A stretch of DNA of 64,000 bases from Strigops habroptila. Lineage: Eukaryota; Chordata; Aves; Psittaciformes; Psittacidae. Numbering within the stretch: position 1 is the first letter of the stretch; each line of letters opens with the position of its first letter. The stretch is from the NCBI RefSeq assembly GCF_004027225.2, contig NC_044284.2, positions 42,580,420 through 42,644,419 on the forward strand. The letters are read 5' to 3'. Made by a program: the position numbers and the translations under genes. Under the pieces are notes generated by a model that searched no databases, was not told where the DNA came from, and saw nothing but the letters and a program-made list of their open reading frames with translations. Positions 1-13,453 of this stretch are shown piece by piece.

Positions 1-1259
1 CTGTTCTGCCAAGGTGACAGTGCAGGACCCTCAGATCCATGCGCCATGGGAGCAAGAACTTGCAGAAAGCATGGATGTTCTGCCCAAGCACCTCGTGGTG
101 TTTTCTTCATTGCCACTAAGGACTTGCTCTGGTGATCTGAAGGAAGAGCACTGAGCAGCCCCTGGACAGGAGGGAGCTGCAGGAGGGTGATGGTGGAGCC
201 ACATCACCATGGGAAGAGACAATCTCATGTATTATCCAAGTGCCCAAAGCCTGAGCAATTTTATCATGCTCAGGATATTCAGCCACCCTGATACCATCTT
301 AGGTCTTGGCTACCCAGCACCACCTGGATCAGAAGCATCAAAGTACTGAATTAAGGTGTTGAAGGGAGGACGGGGGACCTCTCCACAGCCTTGCACTCTG
401 CCACAGTCTTCCCACCTTCTCCTGTACCCAGCCTTTTCTGCCAGTCCTTACCAGAAAAGGCCATCTCTTACCAGCCACAACTACTTCTCTCTCTCTAGGG
501 GGAATTTGTGTTGCTCCTGCTGCAGCAACCCACACAGCCCAGCACAGCTTCTCCAGGCTTCTGCATCCTACCTGGCCATGCTGAGGGCTGGCCCTGCTCT
601 TCCTGCAATCACAGTGGTGGCTGCAGCATTGAGAGTGGAGGCCGAAACCAGGCATCCTCCAGCTAAGATTTGCCTAAAACAGCATCCAAGCTCACCACAG
701 ATGAGCCCTCTCAGTTGTCCTAAAAAAACTGGGAGACTTCTGCACTGAAACCACAGAGGCCCCAACAGCAGCCATCTGCCAAGCTGTGGCCATACACACC
801 ATGGGAGAACCTGGCCACGGAAATAGGTTCTTTTTCTCATGTTATCATGCACCTGGGTAAAGCCAGGGAGCCGCCTTTGGTGGAGCAGCACAAATGCCCC
901 TCTGATGCCCTCCAGTTCCCCCACATCCAGCCTGCAAAGCCAGCTTAGACCCACAGGCCTTTCATCTCTCACAGGCTACAATAGGGATGCCCAAAGCACC
1001 AGCAGAGCTTAGAAAACATCTCCACTGATCACTTTTATTGAGGTCCTCAACCAACTACCAATTGAGGAGGAGGAGGGGGGGGCAGTGAGCCCTGTCTCAG
1101 TCCAAGGGTCAGAGCCCCAAACAAGCAGTATTTCCACACCAACTGGGGCAGAATGAGGCCTTTTCCCCCCCCCCTTCTTTTGTCCACATGGGCTGCTATG
1201 CAAGAGAAAGAGCTTTAAAGGCATGCGGTACCTGTGTGAATCGGAGGGGGTAGGAGTGT

Positions 1260-1480
1260 GTGTGCAAGCGTACAGAGCTATTAATTAAAATTGCTCAGTC
1301 AGATGCTATAGAGAGATTAGTTGTCACATTGTGTTAATGGCAAGCTTGGCAACACCGCAAGAAGGGGCAGGACTGCCTGCCGTCCCCTCAGCTGTTCAAG
1401 TGCCATGTTTATACCCAGCCAGAATGACTAATTGGCAGGTTTTGTCAAACAGAAGCCCCCTTGTTATTGGGAAGAGACCA
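1260..1480. promoter_or_regulatory. AT-motif cluster downstream of LMX1A
   Basis: TTAATTAA palindrome at 1281-1288, then GAGATTAG, GTTAATGG, GACTAATTGGC and TTATTGGG within 200 bp of unique sequence. Possible distal regulatory element. Confidence 0.22.
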
Positions 1481-1669
1481 GTGCCTTAATGAAGGAGAGG
1501 GAGGAAGGGGACATGCAAGTACCAAGCTGCTGCAGCCACCTCTGAAATGGAGGTCCCACAGGGAGGGACAGCTGCGGTGCCATCCTCATGGCAAAGGGGC
1601 ACCAGGAGGCTGGAAAAGCCCAGGGCCATAGGATGGCTCAGCACCAGGTTCTCCACCAGTGCTGCAAAC

Positions 1670-1703
1670 CCATGGTAATCCCCATGGTAATCTCCATGGT
1701 AAT
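1670..1703. repeat. Triple CCATGGTAAT tandem repeat, 12-bp period
   Basis: CCATGGTAAT at 1670-1679, 1682-1691 and 1694-1703 with two-base spacers. CCATGGTAA resembles half of an RFX X-box. Confidence 0.8.
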
Positions 1704-4700
1704 GAAGAGGTGGAAATGTCTTCCTGGACTCTCCAACAGGGGGGAGCACAGAGCAGGACTCCCCTTCTCTGCAGTTTGTCCTCCTCAGCAGGGAGCAGAT
1801 TCTCTCCTTGGTTTTGTTCCCTGCCTTCTTTTTCTTGCTACAAGGAGGAAGAGAGCACAGAAAAAGGCTTGCGGAAGTTCCTAAATGGCAGCTCCAGGAG
1901 ACCATTGCAGTCTTGGTCACTGGAAAATAGCCAGTGCAGGCTGGGCAAGCACAGAACTCACCCTGCCTTGCATCAGGGCATGGGGGAGAAGGACCCCAGG
2001 TGCCTGCTACAGCTGTCATTTCTCCCCTTCTTCCCCATTGAGGTCTCCTTCCAAATTTCTACACCCAAGTTTAACTCCTGCTTGGCATACGAAGAGCTCC
2101 TAATCTGAGCCATCTGCCCCCTCCCCACCAACTACAGAGAAGCACTGAGCTGCATGCCTGGGTACAGCCTCTGGAAAAGGTTATAGTGAACACAGATGTT
2201 GAAGCAGAAAAGCAGAGATGTTAGGTATTAGCATCACAACTTTCACAAGGCTCAGCTGCAGTGGACAATGTTTCTGCCCTCTGATGGACAGCCCTACCCC
2301 AGAGAAGTAGGAAATGTAGGGACACTGCCAAAGGGCAGCAAGGCTTTTCTCCCACCAGCACTAGTTTGAGAAACATTAGAGAAATGAGCCTTGTGTTATG
2401 GGTATCAGCAATTTCCAAAGCTGATCTGCCTCAAGCTGTAACCCTCTAATTGCCATAGGTAAGGACAGATGAAGCCAAGCTGCTGCTAAGCAAGGCCAGC
2501 CACGCTCAGTGTGTCTGCAGTGGGAAGGTGACTTCCACCCCATGAATGGGCGGCAGAGGGTGGCACAGCTCGGCACAGCTTTTCAGGCCAACAGCTTCAT
2601 GCAAGGCCCAAGAGACTAGGGGGTGCCTAGAGTTCAGCACTAATCTTGGGTGAGAAGCAGCTTTTCACTTGAATAAAATGTCATGGCTCTGTGGCAAGAT
2701 GAAAGCTATTTTGGCATCTTGTGTGCACAGCAAATCTGTGATTTCTTCACAGTAGCTAGTCTAAAGCTAAGCTTGACATGAATGGAACTTAAAACCATAG
2801 CCAGCTAGAACCATTTCACCCCAAATCTGAGCTCTGTGCTGCCATGCCTGTTTATTGCTACCAAGCTAGGTTATCTTGAGATTAGCTCAATTATATCTAC
2901 CCTCCAGCCACCAAGAATCTCAGCTGAGTTCAGCCATCACTGCAGCCTGACCATTTCACTCAGCCTCCAAGCTGTCTCATATCAAGATGAGGCAGAGAAG
3001 TCACCATCAACACCTTTTGCTTCCTGAGGCTTTGAGGCCAGATTTGGGTAGGGCAATATGGTAGCTGGAGATCCAAAAATGCACAGCACTAGTGTCATTC
3101 ACACATTCAAACAATCTTGCCCTAAACAGTTTTTGGGAGGTCACTGCATAATGCCTATACACAGTCCTGCAAGTCATCTCCCTCAGCCCCAGGGTCTACT
3201 TGCAGATGACCAAACAACCTGGTGTGTTATTCCTTAGCGCTGCTCCAGGACAGCTCACAGCAGAATACATACCTTCTCCATGTGCTTTCCCCTACTGCTA
3301 GTTTCCTACTATTTTACTTCTTTTCCCCCTAACTTTACCGTTTCACAAGTCCTTACCAAGCAAATTTCTGCAAGTTATTCATTACCTGTCAGCAGAGACA
3401 GTAAGGGAATGTGTCATGAACACTTTGTTTCCTTTGCAACTCAGACTTCTGCAAGCTTAATCTTTTGCTCCCAAGATGTCATACCGACCTGCGTAGACCC
3501 AAGCAAGGAAAGCATTTCATTGGACTAGAAAAAAAACAATGTGTTATCTTTTGTTCTCTGCTTCTGACTTTAAGTCATGGACTGCCATCTCCTGTGCAGC
3601 AGTTACTTGTCACAGAAGACACTTTGTTCATGTGTTTGAGGCCAAGTTCTAATCACTAAATGTAGTAGGGCAAGATGAGTGATAGATTGACACAATTAAT
3701 TTCCATGTTCCCACTAGTAACATTGATTTTAGAGCATTCAGTCTTTACAAGTCACTGAATGCAAGGGAAAACTTGGCTCTGATCTTTTCCATAAAGGTCA
3801 AAAGGGTGCTCAGATCTCTGCACAGGAGCTCAGCTTTTCAAACACCCTTCACGGTTTTGAAGTCTGACCTGCTCACGAATCTAGGAGTTGCCTCTGATTG
3901 CACTTGCCGAGGAAGGACCAACCGAGAAGATCATGTGGACACATCTGTGGTAGTACTTGAACACTCAAAACCTTCTTGAGCCTGTCCATCTACAGAGCAC
4001 ATGCAGAGGCTGAGTTCCACTGGCCATTGATCTTATAAAGACTGGCTCTAGTGGTCAATCATTTCCCATCTTGATCTAACTAGGGGCTGATGGTGGCCAT
4101 CTCTGATTTTTTCCTGCTGTAATAGCCCTTACAGTGCACTACCAGCTCTTACTAGCAGGTATTTACCCTTACTGTCCCAACTGAAGGACACAAGTCCCAT
4201 GAGAAGAGTCATGAACAATCAGCTAGTGCACGCATGTGAGACAGGTCCCAGCTGGACTTTATACTGCTGGAAGATGCTCAGAAATGAGCCAGTCAGGAGG
4301 AGTCTATTCTAGCCTTGCTTATGGCAACAGTGGTTGAGTCCTGGCTTATGGTTTGGGGTCTCCAGTTTGGAATGTGGCCTGATTTTTCTCCAGACAGATA
4401 ACTTCACAGTCCTATGATGTTCAGTAAGAGGGTGGCAGATGTAAAGTGCTGCTTAAGCAGCCTATGAAGACTGGTTTCGTGGTTCACAAGATAAGTTTAT
4501 CCCAGCTTCCAAGAAACTGAGGACAGAGAAACAACTAAGGTTCACAGAGTTTACAGCCTCAGCCTCTCTGAGGGGAACTCTGGTGTCTGATGCACCCTCC
4601 ACACACACACAGTCTGCGACCTGTGTGTGCATCTTCCTCTTGATATAGATATGCATGCAGGTGTCCTCCCTCCATGACACTTTTTTGAAAGCAAAAGGAC

Positions 4701-5424
4701 CCCAAGTGAGGAAACCCGTGTGCTTAGACACACAAGCAGGTTGAATCCAGTAACAAATGGACAAGCAGATTATTTTCAAATCCAGCCTGGATCCCTTCTT
4801 GGAACATCCATCACAAGCTGCTGGGCTTACAAATCTGCTGGCCAAGGATGGTCCCTGTCCCTATATCCCTGCATGCATCCACCCCTAAGGATGCTCCCTG
4901 ACTCCACATCCCCCCCTAAACTTTCCCTGTGCCCGGGCTGCCCAGTCCTGCCCCATCCTTTCCACCCCTCCTCCATGCCCTGCTATCAAACAATGCCTGT
5001 CCTAAGAAAACCACCCCATGAGCAGGTGAGCGACCGCAACAAAGCGGCCCTGCTATGCGTGGCATCTCCGCTCACAAGCCAAGCTGGGAGATTCACCTGT
5101 GCGGCCCAGACAGTGAAGAATTGTTTGGAGCAAAACACTGTGCAATCAAGTGGAGATAGCAGAGGCAATGGGGTCAGGCAGGCTGCCTGAGGCATCTTTC
5201 ATCTCCAACTTCGGGAGGTGGGGTGTAAAGTGCATGCTGGCCGGGCCCAAGGAGGGCTCAAAGGCAGCCTTGTTCTGCCAGCTATCTGCCATCTCTCTGA
5301 TGTCACACGTTTCATTTGGGCAGCTCACTTCAAAGGCCTCCTTCTTGTGCTTACTCCCTCCCTCCCCTCACCCCTTTCTCTTCTAGGCTTGGATTTTGCT
5401 ATTGGAAGGATAACAGCTCAACTT

Positions 5425-5425
<1 letters not shown>

Positions 5426-5464
<39 letters not shown>

Positions 5465-5528
5465 ACCAAACCAAAAAAACCCACAAAAAAATCCAAACCC
5501 CAAACATTTTGCTGTACAATAAAAAATA
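5426..5528. repeat. Poly-A (38 bp) and A/C-rich low-complexity tract
   Basis: 38 consecutive A followed by ACACCAAACC-type sequence. No mRNA-like sequence, target-site duplication or SINE body was seen in front of it. Confidence 0.85.
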
Positions 5529-6573
5529 CCAAAGATGCTTAACGAGCAGCTGCCCAAGGTAGCCCAGTTCCAGCAGGGCAAGTCTAGGATAACCCCCTGT
5601 AAATGAAGTTCTCTCTCCCTCTCATGCTCAAATCTATCCAAGCAGCAGCAAGGGGGTCTCCCTTGTATCTGCATCCATCATGCCTTTGCTACAGGGACCG
5701 CTCTGTCCCAGCTCCTGCCAGCCACACATGCAGCTCCAAGCAGAGGTCAGTTTTGGCTAGAGTTTCTGGGGCAATTGTAAAGCCCACCTTGAACCACATC
5801 AACCACCACCTTGGCATACCCATGGAAGTAGGGTACATAGCATCCACACTCACAGCACTTGCTGGGTGCCTTGAGGCACATCCTGCAGCCACAGTACGTT
5901 GGCCATGCCAAGACATCTTGCTCAGTTACAGACTTTTGTTGGACAAATGTATCTCTGCCAAGCTAAACAACCTTGTCCAATGCTGCACAAGAGAAAGATG
6001 GCATTTCAAAAGGCTAATAAAACTTTGGATGCAAGTTGCCTACTGGGAGAACATGTATCCCAGTTAGAGAAACCTAAAGAGCAGAACATATTCAGATACA
6101 GTCAGAAAGACCCTGGCCAAAAGCCGTTTGCAGTTTTTGTCCTAAGCATGCAAAACTCATGTGCCCTCAATGAAGTAGTAGGCGACTTCTGATTTTTGAG
6201 TTTAGGGAGTTCAGCAAAGGCAGTTTTAAGCTTTTTTTCCACAACTGGAAGCTATCCAGCGTAGCAAATATCTTCCCGCACATTCAATGCTTCCAGAAGC
6301 TGGGGATTTAGAAGGTGAAAAAAGCTGTGGGAGGTGTGCTGGTACCCAGCAGGGGCACAGGGATCCTGGAGACAAGCTGTTTGAGTTGCACCACCATACA
6401 GTTACCCACAGCAGCACACCCACTGGAGTGCACCACCCCCTTCACATGGCAGCCACCTCACTACATGGACATTTGACAGCTATTCTTTAGCTCATCTCTA
6501 CACTGATGTTCGGTTTTGGTGACAGTAGTAGAAGAGGTGCATCAAAATTCACACAGATGCAAAATTCAGTATA

Positions 6574-6604
6574 ACGAATAAAAAAAAAAAATAAAAAGAA
6601 AAAT
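6574..6604. repeat. A-rich low-complexity tract
   Basis: Runs of A interrupted by single T or G residues. Confidence 0.8.
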
Positions 6605-9600
6605 CAAAGGCAGAAATTAGACTTACCAGCCTGCTGACCCTTACTAGGGTGCTTGCACTGCAGGCCATCTATAGATCAAGCCAAGCCTCCCTGGAGGACA
6701 ACTAACAGCTTGTCTCACCTGAGTGATGCTTTGATCCTGGCCATCAGACTGCACAGACAGCAGCCCCTGAGGGTTCCCCCCACCCCAAACCACCCTGGCT
6801 TCTGCTCATACTCCAACACCCTTCCCTGGACAGGCAGGAGCCAAGATGTGCTGCTGCCACTCCTCTGCCTGAAGCCTGCTGGGGGACCTTCAGCCCCAAT
6901 CCTCCCCTCAGAAGCACCTCATCCAATGGGGAGAGGGGATGCAATTTGCATCGAGAAAGTCATTTTGAGGCCTTGGGGAACATAAGGTCAGAAATCCCTA
7001 CAGGTCATTTCTTAATGCTGACAGCTTGGAGAGAGGTGGAGGTACTCTGAATACCAGCCACATAAACAGCAGCCTTTGCTCCCCAACCCAAGCATCCACA
7101 GGAGGATTTAAGGGACTCGCAGAACTTACTGGCAGGTATTAAAAGTTCACTGGGGCTGTAATAGCAATCTGTCAGCCTGCTGCTAATCCATTTTGACAGA
7201 AACTTTATAAGAAGCTGAAGCATGTTAAATAGTCCTGGAGTTTAAGCAGAAATGATGCAAGGAGGGTGGTTTAAAGAAAAGACTGTTTTCCTTGAACCTC
7301 TGACCAAAAGCCCAAGGGCCAGGCTCAGGTTTTGACTCTGTAAACTGCTTCTCACCTGGAGGAGAAAAAGGAGAGATGCCTTTAGAAAGCAGTGTCACCC
7401 AGACAGCACCAAGCAACACCCCGAGCACCCAATGGGCTGTCTGGCAGGTAGCTGGCACACAGGCAGCAATGCACAATAGCAGCTCTGTGTGCCTGCCCAG
7501 CTGCCTGTGCCCTAGGAGGTGGGGACAGCACACCAGAGGAGTACTCACAGGGACCATCTGATGCACCTGCGCTCACCGTGGAGTCAAGAATGCAAATAAT
7601 TCACATCTGCAAATCCTGGGAAACCCATTAGCACTGAAACTGGATCCATTCACCCTGTGAGGGAAGTTTGCCCAAGTCCATGTGTCACTGTGGTTTCGAG
7701 GACAGTTTTATTGGTTGCCTATCACAGAGCCCTCAGTCTGGGCTGCGTCATGCAGGTGGTGTGTCAAGAGTGGTATTTTGTGTCCTCCAATCCATGGATA
7801 TTGACACGATAACCAGGTGCATCCTCCTGGGAAAAGCAGCTCGGAGGGTCTGTCCCCAGACAGACAGCCTGCTGCATGAGTGGCACACCAGTTACCCATC
7901 AGTATGCAGCACACCAAAAGCACAGCTCAGAATAACAGGACTGCAACCTGCCCAGCACTGAACAGTTTCCCATCACTGACATAAAGGTGAGGCTTCCAGG
8001 TGCACTGTAGGTTTTATGAGGGACCAGCAGCTGAGATACCGTATCCAGTGGGTTCCTGCACCAGCAGGACTACAAACACATTGCAGAAGCAACTTTGTAT
8101 GTGTTGAATATTCCCTGCAGTCGGTTTGCTCTGTAGCAGATGGCAAATTTTCATCTCCATATTTCACTGCTCTATTTCCTACGGACCTCCCAAGAATTTT
8201 GCCTCCTAGCTAAGGGTCCTGCTCCCTCCCAAAGCAAAAGAAAGCCCCACCAGGAACAGTTATTGCATTAGGGCAACTCAAGACATCAAAGAAATAAGTT
8301 TGCACACTGTTAAACTCTCAGTGAGAGCCTCCAGAGGACTCTTTCAGCCTCACGTTCACTAGAACTTGCTGCCAAAAGTGCGGTGGAGAGCAAGACATTT
8401 AGCTAGAAAGAAGGTTGAAGGACTTTCTCTTACGACCTGCCAAGACACCAGCCAGCTGGACCAGAGGCCAAAAAAAACCAACATATCTCTTACCCATTTT
8501 GGCCAGGTGTCCCAACAGAAGGAATGAGCCAGTAGCAGCAACGCATCTTCTCCACAACTCCTTCACATCAAGTGTGCTCGTGGGTCTCAGCTCAGCTGAG
8601 CTAAACTCATGGGGTTCCTCAGGCAGAGAAACCTGTTGGCCAGGACTCAGTAGCAACCCAGCTACTAGAAAGCCTGGTCTTCCATGGCTTTATATATCCC
8701 TTTGGTGGGCAGCCACAACCTATGCTGCAGGTGTGACATGGATAACAGTGCTCACCAATGCAATTCCTGAAATCCAGCAAGGGCTCACACTGAAGTCTCC
8801 CCATGGAGGGGAAGAGAAGTAGTGGGCAGATGTGTAGATCTCTTCGGAGTCTCTTTGTGCAAGACCCACAGAAATCTATGGTTTAGGTTATGAAAACTGG
8901 CAGAAATTAGACAACAGCCCCCAAAATTATTTTGGCAAAGAGGTGTTGGCCAGGTAACTCCATAAGCCTTGTATGAGCAGAAAAGCAAGGTGGGAACATT
9001 TGCTGAGAAAGGAAAAGCCACCACCAGCCTGGTTGGGAATGCACAGCAAGACCTGTAATAGCATCTAAAAAGGGAATATATGTGCCTTGCGGTAAGCACA
9101 GCAAACTCAGCACAGCATTAAGGATATCACAGCAAGGTATAGCACAGCGAGAGCAGGTAGATGCAAACCAGGTAATCTGCTATAAAGCCCTTGTGCCTTG
9201 CAGGGGGCCCACTGACTTCTTCATTAGGAAGCACCTTGAAACAATCTTGGAGTAATTCACAAACTGGCATTGTAATTTTTTCCCCAAGCCCCGCTTCCCC
9301 CCAGCATGTTGTCATCACCTTCCCCAGGAGCAGAGTTGCTCCCAAGTAACCAGATCCCCCCCAACCACAAAGCACCTACTGTATTCACCCCGATGCTATC
9401 GGGAGGGGCTGGCCGGGTGCAGGCAGTCAGGCAGCACCTAAGCTCGGGTGGCCCAGGGCAGTGGGATGAAACTAGACTCTTCCTCCTCCCTCAGCACACC
9501 ACAGCTTTGAGGCCATCATGGGGAAGACTGAAAATGAATCATCTCCTCTGGTTATTCATATTTCATGGGGAAGCTCTTCCCCACCAGCTCCAGCCCTGGC

Positions 9601-9759
9601 TAATACACTCTGCACCAGGCGCTTCTGTCAATCCCTTCACAGAAGCCAGCACTGTCACAAACATTTGTTAGCTCCTCACGAGCTCCTGGCTGGAGGTGAG
9701 CTGGTCATATCAACAGCATATTTGTATTTTGAGAAAAGGAAAAACCAAGCAAGTCAGGG

Positions 9760-9890
9760 AAGCAGCTGTTAAACTGCAGGAATAATCAATTAGGAAGCAA
9801 TTTCATCATCTTGAATAAGCTTGCTTGCACTTAAAATCTTTCTGAAAGAAATGATTAGCTTTAATTAATGGGAACTGTAAAGACCAGGAA
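9760..9890. promoter_or_regulatory. AT-motif cluster downstream of LMX1A
   Basis: TAATCAATTA at 9783-9792 and TTTAATTAATG at 9860-9870, with ATGATTAG just before the second. A unique low-GC island in otherwise mixed sequence. Confidence 0.25.
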
Positions 9891-11716
9891 AGAGGCCAAG
9901 CAGCTCAGTTTATACAACCATTTCTGTGCATGGCATAGGCTATGGGTCCCACCCTGATTTCAAAATGCCTTTGAAATCAGCATCTGCATTTGGCCATCTT
10001 CATGGGTCTAACTCCTTAACAAAGACTCACTGATATTTTTCTCTAGATTCAGTGTCCCTTCCCCATCTCATGCTCCCAGGTAACCCAGCTTGATATGGGA
10101 AAGCCACTGGACAAACACCAGCCATGCTCTTCTACTTCCCTGTCACTCAGGCCTCCTGATCACGCACAGTGGAGCTGTTCCTTTTGTCTTAACTCAAAAG
10201 TGACTGCCTCATCTTCTCTAACCATCCTGATCCCATCTGCAGCTAACATCCCCTTTTTCAGATGAGCCTCTATGACACATTTGCTGCTGCCCTTTAACCA
10301 CTGTGTCCTGCCTGAGCTTCTCACCCTGTCTCCAGCTCTGCTACCCCAGCCTTTGTTGAAGAGCTCCCTGCAAAGGCATTCTTCGCTCCATGGGATGAGG
10401 CTTGATGTGCCCCAGCCCTCAGGTCATCTGCTGGCAGTGCTGGGATGTCACCACTCCTTCCTCACTTCTCCGCCTACTCCAGGAGGAGACAGAGCAGCCA
10501 ACAGTCAGTTATAGCTTCTGGCATGCTCCAGCTAATCCTTTTGGAAGAGTTTCACCAATCTCCTCTTCCCAAACTCTCCAGGGGCTCTCCAGTTACTTTC
10601 CAAATACCTACATGCATTTGGCTGCAGAGCCAAACACTGCAAGCCTGGGACACCAGTGCAAGGTTGTCAGGACAACATAATCAGCCACCCAAGGCACAGG
10701 TGTTATGCTACATCTCTAGTTCCATGATCTCATGCTATATTTTCCATACGGTCCCTGCCTTGTTCAGCAAACGGGTAGTTGCTCACTGTTTCCCATCTCC
10801 TCACTCTTATGCACAGCCTCAGGGCTCTCTGTGCTCACAGAGTATTTTGAGCTTGTGTTGAGCACAGACTTGTTTCCTCACAGATGCTCTTGGGAAAGCA
10901 CAGAGAAGCCCGAGGCTCCATGGATACCTGCTTCCCAGCCTCTGCTCTCTAAAGCAGATATTATTGCATCTGTACTGCAAGGAACAGAGGCAAGAGGAGA
11001 GTCAGAGGGCTGGGGGCCAGCCAGTTTGAGAGTGTTGATCTGAGATACCAAAGCTCAGCTCTCTAGAGCACTAATCCTATCTGGGCTCTCTAAGAACCCT
11101 AAATAAGACTGGTCAGAAAAGGGTCGTTGGCTCTTCACCCAACTTGAAGCCATCAAGCTGATAAGGACCCTAGGGCCATGTCTGCTGAGGTTCACCACCA
11201 GCTCCCATTTCTGTGCCACAGGGTCTGCCTGCCTCCTGCCATGGATTTAGTCTGCTCCAAGACCACAATTCAACCCACCAAGCAACCCTCTGAATAAGCC
11301 TCCTGTTCTCAGGGTCATCAGAGGAGAAATCTGATCTCCCCTCTGAAGCAGCAGCTTAGAGGGCCTGAGGCAGTGGGAATCTGCTGTTCTTCACCAAAAG
11401 TGCTGTCGGTATTTGATCACTTGGAGTGTTTTGACATGGTTTGCAGTTGGATACGCTTGTCCCCAGCCTGTGAACTTATACATGTCAATCAGGGGAGCAT
11501 ATGTCAGCCTCCACATCAGTGTTTAGAAGGTCTACAGCTGACAAGATAACCTTTTCATGACCAACACATTGCCACTCAGAGAAATGGAGACAAGCATTTG
11601 GTCTGATCTCCAACAAGATAAGAAACCATTATTCACCCTTTTACACCTGAAGAGCTTCTAAGCTTCTAACCCTTTTCCTGCCTTTCCATTGCAGGTCTTT
11701 ACCATTTAATGAAAGG

Positions 11717-11764
11717 TGTGGGGGGTTTTTTGTTTGGTTTTTTTTGTTTTGTTTTTTGTTTTTT
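11717..11764. repeat. T/G-rich low-complexity tract
   Basis: TTTTGTTTGG-type repeats, the reverse-complement form of the A/C tracts elsewhere in the window. Confidence 0.8.
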
Positions 11765-12589
11765 AATGAATATTCCATGCAGATGATTAGCAGTAGAAGA
11801 AAAGATTTGGGAAATGCAAGTTAGATTTGGACAGCTGGCATTACCTGGGATCTTGCTCACAGATCTACTGCAAAGCAGAGGCATTCATCCTCAGTGGTTT
11901 GAGCTTTATCATGTGTCACAAGACAAGCGTTTTCTAATGATGGGTGACATTTTGTACCCAGAACAGCATTAGTGTAGGTATCAGACATCTGGCAAATTAT
12001 TCCACTCTGGAAAGATGACAAGAGCAACCAAATCTTTGTAATTTTCCCACCAAAAAACAGCATTTGCCACCTCTCATGTCCAGTTCCAGGCAAAGACGCT
12101 GCCCTGTGGCTTCCTTGACTCACTGGTGCAGGTACACAAGAAACTTCTCCTGCAGGTTCTTTTCATATATGAGTGCTCATATCACACAAGAAAGTAGCAC
12201 CCACCCTGCCAGCCTGCAAGGGGCTGGGAGGTGGCTGTGTACTGGGGCTCACAAATGAATATCCCCATTACACCAAGCTCTTTACTCAGTTTGGGGTTTC
12301 CACATGCCCACATCACAGCTCCACTGACTTCACTTAAATGCTGAGCCAGGCCATTTTGAGCAGGACAAGGATCCAACCCTTCATCTGGAGATGGCTCTCC
12401 TAGACAGAATCTGCTACCAAGGTCACATGCTTCCAGGAAGGTTGCTTGCTCCAGCTTCTATGTCTGCACATTGCAAGTCTCCCACAAATACCTAAAAATA
12501 CCATCGAGATTTAAATGACCAGATTCACACCCAGCCAGTATTGGCCAATACCATGTTCGGTTTCACTCTAGTCTGCATCTGCCACATGC

Positions 12590-12700
12590 TCCTGTACCAT
12601 CCATTCACAAAGAGCAAGTTAATTAACATTATATCACTCAGAGCAAGATGCCTATCAGTACCATCTAATCAGCATCCTCAACTGAAAAGTAATCTCTGAA
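12590..12700. promoter_or_regulatory. Palindromic GTTAATTAAC motif
   Basis: GTTAATTAAC at 12618-12627 is a perfect 10-bp palindrome, related to HNF1-type and homeodomain dimer sites, followed by ATTATATCAC and CTAATCAGC. Confidence 0.22.
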
Positions 12701-13447
12701 TTGATCTTTCCTTGGCCACCAAACAGTGCCTGAACAGAGGAAGCTTTGTTTTGAGCCACTAGAGACAATGGTCAGCTCCCAACCCTTTCCTGGCATTGCC
12801 CTTGGGTTGGAGAGCAAGGTAGAACTTGTTTTCATGTCAGACCTTGTTCTTTTCTTCCTGGCTTTGACAAGAAGTTATCGTTTGCCCTAGAGAGCTGCTC
12901 CACAGGCCAAGAGTGGGCTCAGACCTGGAGCACAACATGGGAAACCAGCACCATGAGAGTACATCCCGGGGGGGGGGCAGTCCTGAACATAGCAAACCCA
13001 CAACCCACCCAGCCTGACAAGAAGTCATCTGCCATGCAGTGACTCCATCACCTGCAGAAGGTAAGGCCCAGCCAGTATTTCTTTGGCAGGATCCATCCAC
13101 ACCCTGAAATAAGGCACAACAGAATATGAAATCCCGATGACAGGAGGACCTACATCTGCTACTGCATTTCGCAATTGCAATGCTGGACTTTTGTTCAGGC
13201 TGTGTCAAGCACACAGGCCAACTTGCAGAAGGAAGACAGGTTTAAGACAATAAATTCTGCTGATTTCACTAGACGAAAATCTGCCCCCTTCCACAATACT
13301 GATCTTTCCCCCAAATTATTTACTGTACATAATAATTTTATACATACACACACACCTTGAGGTACTGTTATTGTAGCATGTCATTACTTTTTTTGCAAGA
13401 TATTAAAAGTAGGCAACCAGTCTATATGCCATGGGTTTTATGGGGGT

Positions 13448-13453
13448 TTTATT
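13448..13453 (-). promoter_or_regulatory. Candidate distal polyadenylation signal AATAAA for LMX1A
   Basis: I found no earlier AATAAA on the minus strand when reading down from the stop codon. It would imply a 3' UTR of about 3.9 kb. ATTAAA variants also occur near 15.69, 15.48 and 14.5 kb, so the choice is uncertain. Confidence 0.25.

Larger units (their letters stand above)
1..13447. other. Downstream intergenic flank, no gene seen
   Basis: About 13 kb on the 3' side of LMX1A. Frames are short and unrelated to known proteins. It contains scattered low-complexity tracts and three AT-motif clusters noted separately (1.26-1.48, 9.76-9.89 and 12.59-12.70 kb). In the human locus the next gene in this direction is PBX1, far away. 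Confidence 0.7.

Noticed and set aside
5150..5528. Processed pseudogene ending in the 38-bp poly-A
   Set aside because: No mRNA-like or coding sequence, polyadenylation signal or target-site duplication precedes the tract.
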